Of a stretch of 64,000 bases of DNA, positions 41,297 through 50,253 are shown in pieces (the first letter of the stretch is position 1; the number at the start of each line of letters is the position of its first letter). The notes beneath the pieces were generated by a model, which saw only the letters and a list, made by a program, of their open reading frames with translations, was not told the DNA's origin and did no database searches. Made by a program: the position numbers and the translations under genes. The stretch is taken from assembly GCF_003710255.1 (NCBI RefSeq), contig NZ_RHIB01000001.1, forward strand, positions 1,612,001 to 1,676,000. Reading direction: 5' to 3'. Origin of the DNA: Alteribacter keqinensis (lineage in GTDB: Bacteria; Bacillota; Bacilli; Bacillales; Salisediminibacteriaceae).

Positions 41297-41396
41297 TGTA
41301 TATACCTCCAAAAACATAAATCATTTCGTTCATAAGTTTATCATAATTCCCTTGTCTACGTTAATAATACCCTGTTTTCATCAAAAAAAAGCCTCA

Positions 41397-41425
41397 TTGT
41401 ATTCAATCCTGCTGTGTGAAATAAT
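41397..41425 (+). promoter_or_regulatory. Possible SigA promoter for yjbK
   Basis: TTGTAT and AATAAT are separated by 17 bases, about 36 bases upstream of the yjbK start. Confidence 0.35.
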
Positions 41426-41460
41426 AACGAAGACGCAAGATACATGAGAAGGTGAAAAAT

Positions 41461-42042
41461 ATGAATCAGGAAATTGAAATCGAATTTAAAAATCTCCTCA
41501 CCGAAGAAGAATACAAAAATCTCAGGAACGCTTATTTTACAGCTGAAGAGGCCCCTTTTTCACAGACCAATCACTATTTTGACACGCCGGACTTTCTGCT
41601 GAAACAGCACGGTTCTGCCCTGCGTATCAGAAAAAAGAAAGACCGGTTTGTTTTAACCCTTAAACAGCCCCTGGAGAGCGGGCTTTTGGAAACGCATCAG
41701 ACACTCACAACAGATCAGGCTGATGCAGCCCTAACAATAAGCATTCTCCCCTCAGGCGATGTTCTTGAGCAGATTCAGAAAACACTCGAAGTCCAACAAA
41801 CGTCTTTTGCCTATCTTGGCAGTCTTTCAACTGACCGGCTGGAAAAGGAAGTGGACGGCGGTCTTCTTGTTCTGGATAAAAGCACATATATAAACGTAAC
41901 AGACTATGAGCTGGAGTTTGAATGTGCAGAAGAATCAGCCGGAAAAAAAGCGTTCTTCTCTCTTTTGGAGAAGCACGGTATTAAAGAAAAACAAACGATC
42001 AGTAAGATTCACCGTTTCTACGAACAGTTACACAAACTATAA
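41461..42042 (+). CDS. yjbK: CYTH-domain protein (YjbK)
   Basis: Protein of 193 residues with the CYTH tunnel fold, found in adenylate cyclase CyaB and thiamine triphosphatases. The N-terminal EIEIEFKNLL carries the E-x-E-x-K signature, and later strands show LRIRKKKDRFVLTLKQP (basic residues for triphosphate) and YELEFECAEE (acidic residues for metal). The likely substrate is an inorganic or nucleoside triphosphate. The ATG at 41461 follows AAGGTG; the ATG three codons earlier is less well placed. In many Bacilli it is linked to relQ and nadK, and it is here. Confidence 0.9.
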   Translation: MNQEIEIEFKNLLTEEEYKNLRNAYFTAEEAPFSQTNHYFDTPDFLLKQHGSALRIRKKKDRFVLTLKQPLESGLLETHQTLTTDQADAALTISILPSGDVLEQIQKTLEVQQTSFAYLGSLSTDRLEKEVDGGLLVLDKSTYINVTDYELEFECAEESAGKKAFFSLLEKHGIKEKQTISKIHRFYEQLHKL

Positions 42043-42060
42043 TCCGGGGAGCGGAAGCCT

Positions 42061-42660
42061 TTGAACATTCAAAACGACCATTATCAGTGGAAAGTCTTTC
42101 AGCAGCTTGGAGAGCGCCTTGAAAAGTCAATGAAGCCTGTGACACAGCAGACGTTTCAACAGGTTCTTACTTCTTCTTTTCCAAAGGCTGAAATTCCTGC
42201 TATGAAGACAGCTTCAATTCCCCTGCCTGAGGTGCCTGCAATAAATAAACCTTCTGCTCCAAAGCCAGTGTCAGGCAGCGAGGCCATGTGGATGCCCCTG
42301 ATTGAGGAAGCGGGGAAAAAGCATGGCGTTGATCCAAAGCTCATCTATGCCATCGTAAAGCACGAATCCAATTTCAGGGCTGATGCAACAAGTCACGCCG
42401 GAGCAAGAGGCTTAATGCAGCTTATGCCCCAAACAGCCAAAGGGCTTGGAGTCACGAACATCTATGATCCCAAACAGAATGTCGATGCCGGAACCCGTTA
42501 CATCAAAAGCATGCTGAAGCGCTATAACGGTGACACCGCCCTCGCCCTTGCCGCTTATAACGCCGGTCCGGGCAACGTGGATAAATACGGGGGCATACCT
42601 CCATTTAAAGAAACAAAAGCATATGTACCAAAGGTAATGAGTACATACACCAAAGCTTAA
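42061..42660 (+). CDS. cwlQ: Lytic transglycosylase with SLT domain (CwlQ/YjbJ)
   Basis: Peptidoglycan hydrolase of 199 residues. The C-terminal SLT domain (about 75-199) has [20 protein letters not shown] (catalytic Glu), [17 protein letters not shown] and [18 protein letters not shown], the lysozyme-like goose/Slt fold. B. subtilis CwlQ at this locus is reported to have both muramidase and transglycosylase activity. There is no recognisable signal peptide; the N-terminal 70 residues are a Pro/Lys/Thr-rich linker. The start is a TTG. It is downstream of yjbK with 18 bases between, so it is probably cotranscribed. Confidence 0.9.
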   Translation: MNIQNDHYQWKVFQQLGERLEKSMKPVTQQTFQQVLTSSFPKAEIPAMKTASIPLPEVPAINKPSAPKPVSGSEAMWMPLIEEAGKKHGVDPKLIYAIVKHESNFRADATSHAGARGLMQLMPQTAKGLGVTNIYDPKQNVDAGTRYIKSMLKRYNGDTALALAAYNAGPGNVDKYGGIPPFKETKAYVPKVMSTYTKA

Positions 42661-42665
42661 GATCA

Positions 42666-42699
42666 GGACGCCGTCAAAAATCGGCCGTCCTCTTTTTTT
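42666..42699 (+). terminator. Intrinsic terminator of yjbK-cwlQ
   Basis: GGACGCCG pairs with CGGCCGTCC (one bulge) around TCAAAAAT, followed by TCTTTTTTTT. Confidence 0.85.
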
Positions 42700-42744
42700 T
42701 GCCATTTTCCTCCTCATATGTACATCATCTCACAATCACATTTG

Positions 42745-42773
42745 TTGCCCAATACCTATATGCTTGCTACAAT
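42745..42773 (+). promoter_or_regulatory. SigA promoter for yjbI
   Basis: TTGCCC and TACAAT are separated by 17 bases, 34 bases upstream of the yjbI start codon. Confidence 0.6.
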
Positions 42774-42807
42774 AAGGCTACATTAAAGATATTAAAGGAG
42801 TAAACCC

Positions 42808-43188
42808 ATGAGTCACCAAGCAAGAGTACCCTACGACATCATCGGAGGCGAAAAACTGGAACAGCTCGTCGATGTGTTCTATACTAACGTAGCACTCGAT
42901 AAAGAACTCGCTCCGATTTTCCCGGATGATTTCACGGAAACGGCGCGAAAACAAAAGCAGTTTCTAACCCAGTTTTTGGGAGGTCCTCCTCTATATTCTG
43001 AAGAACACGGTCATCCGATGTTAAGGGCAAGACACATGCCTTTTGAGATTACTCCCACACGTGCAAAACGATGGCTTGCCTGTATGGAACAAGCAATGGA
43101 TGAAATAGAACTGGAAGAACCGTTCAGATCTGCTTTTTTAGAACGGCTCACTCAGACTGCCAATCATATGGTCAATACAATGGAGTAA
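42808..43188 (+). CDS. yjbI: Group II truncated hemoglobin (YjbI)
   Basis: Heme protein of 126 residues with the 2-on-2 globin fold. VDVFYTNVALDKELAPIFP has the B10 Tyr, RHMPFEITPTRAKRWLACME has the proximal His and the Trp at G8 that define group II (TrHbO). Such proteins bind oxygen and handle peroxide or nitric oxide. Its place directly before spxH is conserved in Bacillus. B. subtilis YjbI has been reported to have peroxidase activity and to affect the biofilm surface layer. AAGGAG precedes the ATG. Confidence 0.94.
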   Translation: MSHQARVPYDIIGGEKLEQLVDVFYTNVALDKELAPIFPDDFTETARKQKQFLTQFLGGPPLYSEEHGHPMLRARHMPFEITPTRAKRWLACMEQAMDEIELEEPFRSAFLERLTQTANHMVNTME

Positions 43189-43216
43189 GATACTCCTTTT
43201 TAAGGAGGGACGACAC

Positions 43217-44140
43217 ATGAAAACCAAAGAAGGAAACTTCGTATGCTATGACGACTTAGGGATCTGTTGTCCGGAGGAGCCATCCTCATTCTATATTCAG
43301 AATCAGGGGAAGAAACCCCTCGAAATTTATATTTTTATCGATCCCCTCTGCCCCGAATGCTGGGCACTGGAGCCTATTATAAAAAAGCTTCAGATGGAGT
43401 ATGCGAACTACTTTAAAATCCGTACGTTCCTTGGCTACGAATTGAAAAAAATGAACCCTTGCACAAACCCGAAAAACAGCCGTCATCAGAAACAGATGGC
43501 TCAGTCCTATGACGAAACAGCTACACGCACAGGTATGCCCTGTGACGGAGACGTCTGGTATGAGCAGCCGATATCCATGCCCTATAACGCCTCACTTGCC
43601 GTTAAAGCGGCTGAGCTTCAGGGTGGTGCTGTCGGATCAAAGTATCTTCGTCTTTTAAGGGAAGCACTGTTTCTGCACAAACAGAACATCGCTGATGAAG
43701 AGGTCCTCATTAAATGCGCAGAGAAGATAAAAGGTCTCGATATTGGTGAATTTAAGTGCGACCTGCACTCTGAGAGCGCTGCAAAAGCGCTTAAGGCTGA
43801 CGCGTGCACAACAAAGGAAATGGACGTTCAGTCCCTTCCCACCCTCGTTTTCTTTAGCGACAATGTTGATGAACCGGGACTAAGCGTTCCAGGTCTGTAC
43901 GATTACTCGGTTTACGTGGATATCATTACTGACATGCTCGGCTTCGAGCCTGAGAAATGTCCGCCGATCTCGGTTGAACGTTTCGTTAAGTTTTATACCC
44001 TCGTTGCTTCAAAGGAAATCGCTGTTGTGTTTGACATGACGTGCGAGGAAGCAGACCGGGAAATGAAAAAGCTGCAGATTCAGCAGAAGGTCGAGTGCGT
44101 TCCGGTTAAGTTCGGAAACCTGTGGCGTTATGTTGGATAA
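43217..44140 (+). CDS. spxH: ClpXP adaptor protein SpxH (YjbH)
   Basis: Cytoplasmic adaptor of 307 residues that presents Spx to the ClpXP protease. It has a DsbA-like thioredoxin fold with a C45-P-E-C48 motif (FIDPLCPECWALEP) and a Cys-rich N-terminus (C10, C17, C18) of the kind reported to bind zinc in B. subtilis. The rest includes DEPGLSVPGLYDYSVYVDII and the conserved end VECVPVKFGNLWRYVG. AAGGAGG lies upstream. The substrate Spx is encoded in this window at 52118-52519. Stress is known to aggregate or oxidise SpxH, releasing Spx. Confidence 0.93.
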   Translation: MKTKEGNFVCYDDLGICCPEEPSSFYIQNQGKKPLEIYIFIDPLCPECWALEPIIKKLQMEYANYFKIRTFLGYELKKMNPCTNPKNSRHQKQMAQSYDETATRTGMPCDGDVWYEQPISMPYNASLAVKAAELQGGAVGSKYLRLLREALFLHKQNIADEEVLIKCAEKIKGLDIGEFKCDLHSESAAKALKADACTTKEMDVQSLPTLVFFSDNVDEPGLSVPGLYDYSVYVDIITDMLGFEPEKCPPISVERFVKFYTLVASKEIAVVFDMTCEEADREMKKLQIQQKVECVPVKFGNLWRYVG

Positions 44141-44154
44141 ACTTGATACAATCT

Positions 44155-44187
44155 AAAAAGGCCGGGAGGAAACTCCAGGCCTTTTCT
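44155..44187 (+). terminator. Intrinsic terminator of yjbI-spxH
   Basis: AAAAAGGCC pairs with GGCCTTTT around a GGGAGGAAACTCCA loop that itself can pair (GGAG/CTCC). Confidence 0.85.
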
Positions 44188-44302
44188 CTTTGATGATTGC
44201 TGCTCTTTGCACTTCTTTAATGCGGACATTGTGTTTTACACAGGCTGTACTACTCTCAACAGTCCAGGCATAAAATGAATAGAAACTTCAGGAGTCAGGG
44301 AG

Positions 44303-44512
44303 ATGGCCAGTATGCAGGGAATTTTAATCATTACAGGGATTTTAATTATCCTGATCAGTTTCTGTCTTTTAATCCTAAGTCTTATGGGGCTTTTTCCAAA
44401 ATGGATCAGCATTCCTATGCTTCTTGGATCTATTTTGTTTACGGTCAATATCATTAATCAGCGTCACCGGTTTAAAGGGTTTAAGCAATTTAACAAGACG
44501 AATTTCTTATAA
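44303..44512 (+). CDS. Small two-helix membrane protein (69 aa)
   Basis: A 69-residue protein with two hydrophobic segments (GILIITGILIILISFCLLIL, then WISIPMLLGSILFTVNIIN) and a basic cytoplasmic tail RHRFKGFKQFNK. A GGAG site lies eight bases before the ATG at 44303; ATG 44312 is an alternative. The position between spxH and pepF is where B. subtilis has the small gene yizD, but I cannot confirm that they are homologous. Function unknown. Confidence 0.65.
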   Translation: MASMQGILIITGILIILISFCLLILSLMGLFPKWISIPMLLGSILFTVNIINQRHRFKGFKQFNKTNFL

Positions 44513-44516
44513 AAGA

Positions 44517-44668
44517 AGGGCGGTTCATAAGGTGGCATTATACCTTATGAACCGCCCTTTGAAGCAGCGGAGCCGCTGCCCTCTTTTGAAAGCCCTGCAC
44601 GAGTGGGTTTCTCGTGTCGGGGGAGCAGCGCGTGGAGCCATTGCCCGTCTCCTTTGGGCTTTTTTAAA
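44517..44668. repeat. Perfect hairpin followed by the GAGTGGGTTTCTCGT module
   Basis: GGGCGGTTCATAAGGT pairs exactly with ACCTTATGAACCGCCC (44518-44557) and should terminate both convergent genes. It is followed by GAAGCAGCGGAGCC, then CACGAGTGGGTTTCTCGTGTC and GAGCCATTGCCC, ending at GGGCTTTTTT. The middle part matches the minus strand of 1240-1290, and the edges match 4757-4783. Confidence 0.7.
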
Positions 44669-46486
44669 TTACTTATCTTCAAACAACAGGTTTTCAAGCT
44701 CCGTCAGTGTTTCTTCAAACACTTTCATCGCCTCTTTAATCGGCTCTGAAGACGTCATGTCTACCCCTGCTTTTTTTAGTACTTCGATTGGATAATCCGA
44801 GCTTCCTGCCTTCAGGAAGTCAAGATAGCGGGTAACAGCCGGATCCTCTTCTTCAAGAATCTGCTTGGCCAGCGCAGTAGCCGCACTGTAGCCGGTTGCG
44901 TATTGATACACATAGAAATTGTAGTAGAAGTGAGGGATACGGGCCCATTCAAGACCAATTTCCTCATCGATCACAATGTTGTCTCCAAAGTACTTTTTGT
45001 TTAATTCATAATATGTTTTTGTAAGCGTATCAGGAGTCAGTGACTCTCCGTCAGCTGCTTTTTCATGAATAAGCTTTTCAAATTCAGCGAACATCGTTTG
45101 TCTGAAGACCGTTCCTCTGAATCCTTCGAGGAAGTGGTTCAACAGGTACAAACGCTCCTGCTTATCTTCTGTGACACTTAGCATGTAATCGTTAAGAAGG
45201 GCTTCGTTACATGTGGACGCCACTTCCGCAACGAAAATAGAATAATTGGCATACGGGAACGGCTGGTTTTTCCGCGTGTAATAGCTGTGTACAGAATGAC
45301 CAAACTCGTGTGTAAGAGTAAACAGATTATTCACGTTGTTCTGCCAGTTCATTAAAATGTACGGCATCGTACCGAATGCCCCGGATGAATAGGCTCCGCT
45401 TCTCTTCCCTTTGTTTTCCTCCACATCGACCCAGCGCTGTTCAAACCCTTCCTGAACGATGCTCACATACTCATCGCCAAGAGGCTGTGCACCTTTTTTC
45501 ACAAGTTCCTTCGCTTCTTCATACGGAATGTCCATCTTCACTTCTTTTACAAGAGGCGTGTACAAATCGTACATGTGAAGTTCATCAACACCTAGTGCCC
45601 GTTTGCGAAGGTCAACATAACGGTGAAGCAAGTGGAGGTTGTCATTTACCGTATCCACAAGCTGATCGTAAACGACCTCGGGAATGTGGTTGCTGCTTAA
45701 TGCCGCCTGACGGGCAGAATCAAATTTACGTACATTTGCATTAAAAAGATTCTTCTTCACGTTCCCGCTGAGTGTACTGGCGAATGTGTTTTTATATTTG
45801 TCATATGTGCTGTAAACCGCTTTAAATGCTTCTTCACGGACTTTTCGGTCGGGGCTTTCAAGAAAACGCAGGTAACGTCCGTGTGTTACTTCCATCTTCT
45901 TTCCGTTTTCATCCTCTACTTCCGGAAACGTCATATCCGCATTGTTCAGCATCCCAAACGTCGTTGAAGGTGAGCTTGTGACTTCACTTACCTGGGCAAG
46001 GAGCGCTTCCTCACTTTCACTCAAAACGTGGGGACGGTTTTCATTTAATTCATTAAGCATGTGCTTATAAAGCTTTAACTGATAATGTTCTTCAAGGAAG
46101 CTTTCCAGCTTTTCTTCAGGGATGGACAAAATCTCCGGTGTAATAAAGGACGCCTCACTGCTGGCAGCAGACACAAGCTGGGACGCACGGTCATTTAACC
46201 CCTGATAAAAAGAGTTTGTCGTATCCTGATCATAGCGCATATGAGAGTATGTATAAACACGGCCCAGTTTCTCAGAGATCTGGTCCTGATAGTTAAGCGC
46301 TTCGTAAAGGGTTTCTGCTGAATCACCAAGCTTTCCTTTGTACTCTTTCATTTTAGGAATCATTGCTTTGATTTCCTTAAACTCTTCTTCCCACTTCTCA
46401 TCCGTTTCAAAAATATCTTCCAGATCCCATGTTAATTCCACAGGAATTTCATCTCGTTTAGGTAATGCTGTTGATTGTTCTGCCAC
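44669..46486 (-). CDS. pepF: Oligoendopeptidase F
   Basis: Cytoplasmic M3-family zinc endopeptidase of 605 residues that cuts peptides of about 7-17 residues. The zinc motif is FTLTHEFGHSVHSYYTRKNQ (H-E-F-G-H), with the third ligand Glu in VAEVASTCNEALL. The N-terminal half is the usual helical domain (ELTWDLEDIFETDEKWEEEF). A GTG at 46486 with GGAGG nine bases upstream gives the family-length protein; the longer frame to 46522 has no ribosome site. In B. subtilis pepF (yjbG) adjoins coiA, and overexpression there interferes with sporulation, perhaps through signalling peptides. Confidence 0.94.
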   Translation of the reverse strand: MAEQSTALPKRDEIPVELTWDLEDIFETDEKWEEEFKEIKAMIPKMKEYKGKLGDSAETLYEALNYQDQISEKLGRVYTYSHMRYDQDTTNSFYQGLNDRASQLVSAASSEASFITPEILSIPEEKLESFLEEHYQLKLYKHMLNELNENRPHVLSESEEALLAQVSEVTSSPSTTFGMLNNADMTFPEVEDENGKKMEVTHGRYLRFLESPDRKVREEAFKAVYSTYDKYKNTFASTLSGNVKKNLFNANVRKFDSARQAALSSNHIPEVVYDQLVDTVNDNLHLLHRYVDLRKRALGVDELHMYDLYTPLVKEVKMDIPYEEAKELVKKGAQPLGDEYVSIVQEGFEQRWVDVEENKGKRSGAYSSGAFGTMPYILMNWQNNVNNLFTLTHEFGHSVHSYYTRKNQPFPYANYSIFVAEVASTCNEALLNDYMLSVTEDKQERLYLLNHFLEGFRGTVFRQTMFAEFEKLIHEKAADGESLTPDTLTKTYYELNKKYFGDNIVIDEEIGLEWARIPHFYYNFYVYQYATGYSAATALAKQILEEEDPAVTRYLDFLKAGSSDYPIEVLKKAGVDMTSSEPIKEAMKVFEETLTELENLLFEDK

Positions 46487-46613
46487 TGGTGGACACCTCC
46501 GGAAAAAATTTGCGTTTCCCACTTAAAAAAGTGCAAAACGATACTCCTTATACTTCGAGACACGGCCGGTAAATCCTTCTAAAATATGAAATTTATTTTT
46601 ATATCCGAAATAA

Positions 46614-47858
46614 TCACTCCTTCTTAAATTCAGGCACCCAGTTTTCCTTCCAATATCCTTTGACTTTTTCAAGAATATATTCATCATCACGGCGGAGGGT
46701 TTCCATAGGCTTTTGGAGGGTAAGATGACACAAAATTTCATAGGAGACCGGTCCTTGTTTTTTTACCACACCAAAAAAGGCCAGAATATCCAGATACTCT
46801 GTAAGCAGCCTCTGAATCATGATGTCTTTATTAAAAGGAAGCAAACGGATTTCAAAGTGATGAAGCTCTTTTTTGAAGGAAGTTTGAAGCGATTGAATGG
46901 AAAACACAGACCCCGGGCTTCGTTTATGGATAAACGCCAGGATGATCCATGATTGCCATAAGTGAGGAGGGGTGATCATAAAGAACTGCGAAGGGATTGG
47001 AACCCTGGCTAAAGCAGGGAAATCTCTGTGGTTAAGGTGATGGTAATAAAGCAGACAGGCGATTCGCTTTTCTGCCTTTCCTTTTCGATACACAGAGGGC
47101 TTCCTCCTTGCTTTTGCGGTTTCCTTACTCCATAGAAAAAAATAATAGTTCATGGCACTGCAGGTAAAAGAGCTGCTTGGATCATCATAATGGAAGAGAG
47201 ATCTGTAAGAAAACGTCTCGTTTACATGTGTGCAGACAAAAGCTTTTGCAGGTGAAAGGTACAGTATGGGCTGATATTGAAAGAAGGTGCCGGTAAAGGG
47301 GTTCAGGTAAAAGGAAGTGAGCGTGAGGGGGTGTTCGTGCGGAGGATACGAAACAAAGAATCCATCCACGATAGTAAAAGGGGTTACATAACAGGCTGGT
47401 AGTGAAGTGTCGTTCGTTAACCCGATCCAGCGGACATGGTATCCTTCGTTTATGTAGCCGCTCTGCCGGTTCATAAACGTGTTCCAGGGAATAGTCGAAT
47501 GCTGAAGTTCGATCACGTATTTCTGTTGATTTGCACTGAAAAGAAGATCAGGACGTTGATTCAGCGCAGACAGTCTCTGCTCAATTTTGGGGTCAAGTTG
47601 CTGTTGTCTCAACCACTCAAAGAGCAACCATTTGCCCTGAGTATGAGATTCAGACTCGTTTTTTATTGATTCGGTACAGGATTGGGAATGCATATGGGCA
47701 AAGTGCCACGCCTTTTTTATCCCGAGCTTCAGGTACATAGGGTTATTACAATCGGGGCAGAAAAACCGCGAATGTTCCCTCTCCTTCTCAAGCTCTCCTT
47801 TGGACCAGCCATCACATAGAGACAAAAGAGTGCCGTCATGACGAAGTGCTGTGAGCAT
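46614..47858 (-). CDS. coiA: Competence protein CoiA
   Basis: Competence-induced protein of 414 residues promoting recombination of incoming DNA. The N-terminal finger has FFCPDCNNPMYLKLGIKKAW, then HFAHMHSQSC. The following domain is nuclease-like: HTQGKWLLFEWLRQQ, EQRLSALNQRPDLLF and QKYVIELQHSTIPWNTF, the D...E-x-Q layout of the CoiA PD-(D/E)XK fold. A large, variable C-terminal region follows. GAGGAGG precedes the ATG at 47858. MecA, which controls competence, lies a few kilobases away. The finger is shared with the helicase at 15804. Confidence 0.9.
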   Translation of the reverse strand: MLTALRHDGTLLSLCDGWSKGELEKEREHSRFFCPDCNNPMYLKLGIKKAWHFAHMHSQSCTESIKNESESHTQGKWLLFEWLRQQQLDPKIEQRLSALNQRPDLLFSANQQKYVIELQHSTIPWNTFMNRQSGYINEGYHVRWIGLTNDTSLPACYVTPFTIVDGFFVSYPPHEHPLTLTSFYLNPFTGTFFQYQPILYLSPAKAFVCTHVNETFSYRSLFHYDDPSSSFTCSAMNYYFFLWSKETAKARRKPSVYRKGKAEKRIACLLYYHHLNHRDFPALARVPIPSQFFMITPPHLWQSWIILAFIHKRSPGSVFSIQSLQTSFKKELHHFEIRLLPFNKDIMIQRLLTEYLDILAFFGVVKKQGPVSYEILCHLTLQKPMETLRRDDEYILEKVKGYWKENWVPEFKKE

Positions 47859-47997
47859 AAAACCCTCCTCTTTTTTGTTACATTTATTATACAACATACG
47901 AACGTACGTTCAAAAGGGTCTTTTCTATTTAAGGTTAAATTGCCGCCGATTATTATGTAAAAATGCTGCCAAGTTTGATCAGCAGCTCTTCAAGTCA

Positions 47998-48444
47998 CTA
48001 AAAACCCACTTTCGTCACTGTAAGTGATGCATTTACGTAAAAAGCATTATCAGTTGCACTTGTACATAATACCCGAATCACATCTCCCTCATTAAGGAAA
48101 AAATGATCGACTCTGGATATAGTTGTCCTTATAGAGTCCTCTGGCGAATCTTCCCCAAAAGGGCTTGATCGTACTTGTGAAAGAGTAACAGAACTTCCAT
48201 TAATACTAATATTAAATGTAAGATCAGTACTTTCTGCGTTATTAAATATTAATGCGACTGTAGAAAAAGTAACTGTATATACACCCTGTGTTTCAATTGT
48301 AATCGAATCGTCTGCAGTGTTCAGTACAACCCCCTGTGCGGGACCTTCAACTGTAAAATCAACATTATCATCTGTGTCAACATCAACTTCAAGATTCGGA
48401 GTACTGGTCATTGATCCATATACCGGCATCATTAAAATACCCAT
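47998..48444 (-). CDS. BclA/C1q-like beta-jelly-roll protein, possible spore surface component
   Basis: Acidic protein of 148 residues, predicted all-beta. After MGILMMPVYGSMTSTPNLEV comes GVVLNTADDSITIETQGVYT, a strand pattern typical of C-terminal TNF/C1q-like domains of collagen-like exosporium proteins such as BclA, then VTFSTVALIFNNAESTDLTF, and the last strand NASLTVTKVGF. The collagen-like stretch is absent, so it would be a free jelly-roll. Its DNA is more AT-rich than that of its neighbours and it splits the usual mecA-coiA neighbourhood with cls, so acquisition is possible. A second start codon (GTG 48447) abuts the ATG. Surface location is inferred. Confidence 0.65.
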   Translation of the reverse strand: MGILMMPVYGSMTSTPNLEVDVDTDDNVDFTVEGPAQGVVLNTADDSITIETQGVYTVTFSTVALIFNNAESTDLTFNISINGSSVTLSQVRSSPFGEDSPEDSIRTTISRVDHFFLNEGDVIRVLCTSATDNAFYVNASLTVTKVGF

Positions 48445-48536
48445 CACATCATTTCCTTTTTTTATATAAAATGCCAGGGCAGTATAGATGATACTGCAAT
48501 CACCTAATTCAAAGGATTATTGACACCAAATGAAAA

Positions 48537-48570
48537 AGAGCACCCCCCAGTATTCAGGAAATGCTCATTA
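48537..48570 (-). terminator. Possible terminator of cls
   Basis: On the minus strand GAGCA pairs with TGCTC over a long loop, followed by TTTTTC. The stem is short. Confidence 0.4.
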
Positions 48571-48574
48571 TTAT

Positions 48575-50086
48575 TCACAACAACGGTGACATAAGCCTTG
48601 ATGTTGATTCCACAAGCTTATAGTAGAAGGACCGTTTCACAAACGCCTCCTGACGGATAATTGTGGAATGTTCCATATCATAAACAAAGTCACTTGCTAA
48701 ATTTTCCACACTTCTCGTACGGTACAAAAAGGCGTTCACTTCGAAATTCAGATGAAAACTGCGCATATCCATATTTGCCGTTCCAATGGATGCAATTTCA
48801 TTATCGACGATAATAATTTTACTGTGCATAAACCCTCTGTTATACTCGTAAATTTTCACTCCGGCTTCCAAAAGCTCAGGAAAATAGGAACGTGATGCAT
48901 GAAAGACAATCTTCTTATCCGGTTTGCTCGGTACAAGAATGCGGACATCGATTCCCCCAAGCGCCGCGATCTTAATGGCAGACAGCATATCTTCATCGGG
49001 AATGAAGTAGGGGCTGGCGATCCAGATCGACCGCTTTGCCGAAGTAATCATCGTAAAGAACAGCTTTTTGATCACTTCCCAGCGGCTGTCAGGCCCGCTT
49101 GCAATCATCTGTACGCCTCCCTCATGCTCGCCATCAGGAAGCGTCGGTGACAGATAGCCTGGTTTTAAAGCCGCTTCACCTGTTGCATAATACCAGTCAC
49201 GTAAAAAGATCAGCTGAAGACTTCTTACCGCTTCTCCCCTTACAAGAAGATGCGTGTCGCGCCAGTGTCCGAAATAACTGCTTTTACCAAGGTACTCGTC
49301 GCCGATATTCAGTCCCCCGATAAAGGCATAGCTTGTATCGACCACAATAATTTTACGATGATTGCGGTAGTTGATTTTGTTTGTAAAAAAAGGCAGACGA
49401 ACAGGTGAAAAGGCAACCATTTGAACTCCGGCATCCCGAAGTTCGGATACGTATGCCTTTGAAAGCTTCCAGCATCCTACAGCATCAAACAAAAATCGGA
49501 CCTCCACGCCTTCTTTTGCTTTTGCAATTAAAATATCTTTAATTTCACATCCCAGTTCGTCGTCCCGGACGATGTAATATTCCAGATGAATGTGATCGGT
49601 GGCAGACTGGAGTGCTCTTTTAATATGATAAAATGTTTCTTTCCCATCCGTTAATACCCGGGTATCGGTCTGAAACGAGATCGGGTTGTTGGCCAGACGG
49701 TGCGCAAGCCGGAACAACTTCTGCTGGTTCTCCAGCATTAAGCCCAGCTGGCTTTCATCAAGAGGGCGGTTTCCTTCAATTTTACTGAACGCCTGTTCAT
49801 CCATGATGGCTTTCTTTGTAAACGATTTGCGCTTCCGGTGATTCTGGCCGAACATGAGGTAAAAAATAAAGCCGAGAAGCGGAAAGATCCCGAGAACCAT
49901 GAGCCATGCAAGGGTTTTTGTCGGGTTTCGGTTTTCAAGGAAAATAACGACCGCTATAAAGAAGGCCGTGAGTGAAAAAAAGATGGAGGCCCATCCGAAG
50001 AGCCACCCTTCCCATAATTGGCCTGTTATAAGAAGTCCTGCAATTATAATTGCCAGAAAAACGATTATCTGCAGCCGTTTTAACAT
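48575..50086 (-). CDS. cls: Cardiolipin synthase
   Basis: Membrane enzyme of 503 residues that joins two phosphatidylglycerols into cardiolipin. Two N-terminal helices (IIVFLAIIIAGLLITGQL and WASIFFSLTAFFIAVVIF) anchor it. The two phospholipase-D motifs are complete: NHRKIIVVDTSYAFIGG and MHSKIIIVDNEIASIGT (H-x-K-x4-D), each followed by its GG/GT-x-N. Length matches ClsA/ClsB of Bacillus. Cardiolipin is often raised in salt and alkali adaptation. It lies between the jelly-roll gene and mecA on the same strand; in B. subtilis cls genes are elsewhere, so this is a local rearrangement. Confidence 0.93.
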   Translation of the reverse strand: MLKRLQIIVFLAIIIAGLLITGQLWEGWLFGWASIFFSLTAFFIAVVIFLENRNPTKTLAWLMVLGIFPLLGFIFYLMFGQNHRKRKSFTKKAIMDEQAFSKIEGNRPLDESQLGLMLENQQKLFRLAHRLANNPISFQTDTRVLTDGKETFYHIKRALQSATDHIHLEYYIVRDDELGCEIKDILIAKAKEGVEVRFLFDAVGCWKLSKAYVSELRDAGVQMVAFSPVRLPFFTNKINYRNHRKIIVVDTSYAFIGGLNIGDEYLGKSSYFGHWRDTHLLVRGEAVRSLQLIFLRDWYYATGEAALKPGYLSPTLPDGEHEGGVQMIASGPDSRWEVIKKLFFTMITSAKRSIWIASPYFIPDEDMLSAIKIAALGGIDVRILVPSKPDKKIVFHASRSYFPELLEAGVKIYEYNRGFMHSKIIIVDNEIASIGTANMDMRSFHLNFEVNAFLYRTRSVENLASDFVYDMEHSTIIRQEAFVKRSFYYKLVESTSRLMSPLL

Positions 50087-50219
50087 CGTGTTCTCCCTCT
50101 CTCTTTATCTTTTTAGGAGATGCTCTTTATTTATTATAACTCAATGACAGAGTTAATTCCTTTTCTATCCTCTACCCTTGTTTTCATTTGTTTATGTTTA
50201 TCCCTGTGGTAACAGACAA

Positions 50220-50253
50220 AAAAAGAAGAAGCCGATCAAAGTCGACTCCTTCA
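50220..50253 (-). terminator. Intrinsic terminator of mecA
   Basis: On the minus strand GAAGGAGTCGA pairs with TCGGCTTCTTC (with G-T pairs) around CTTTGA, followed by TTTTTTT. Confidence 0.75.
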
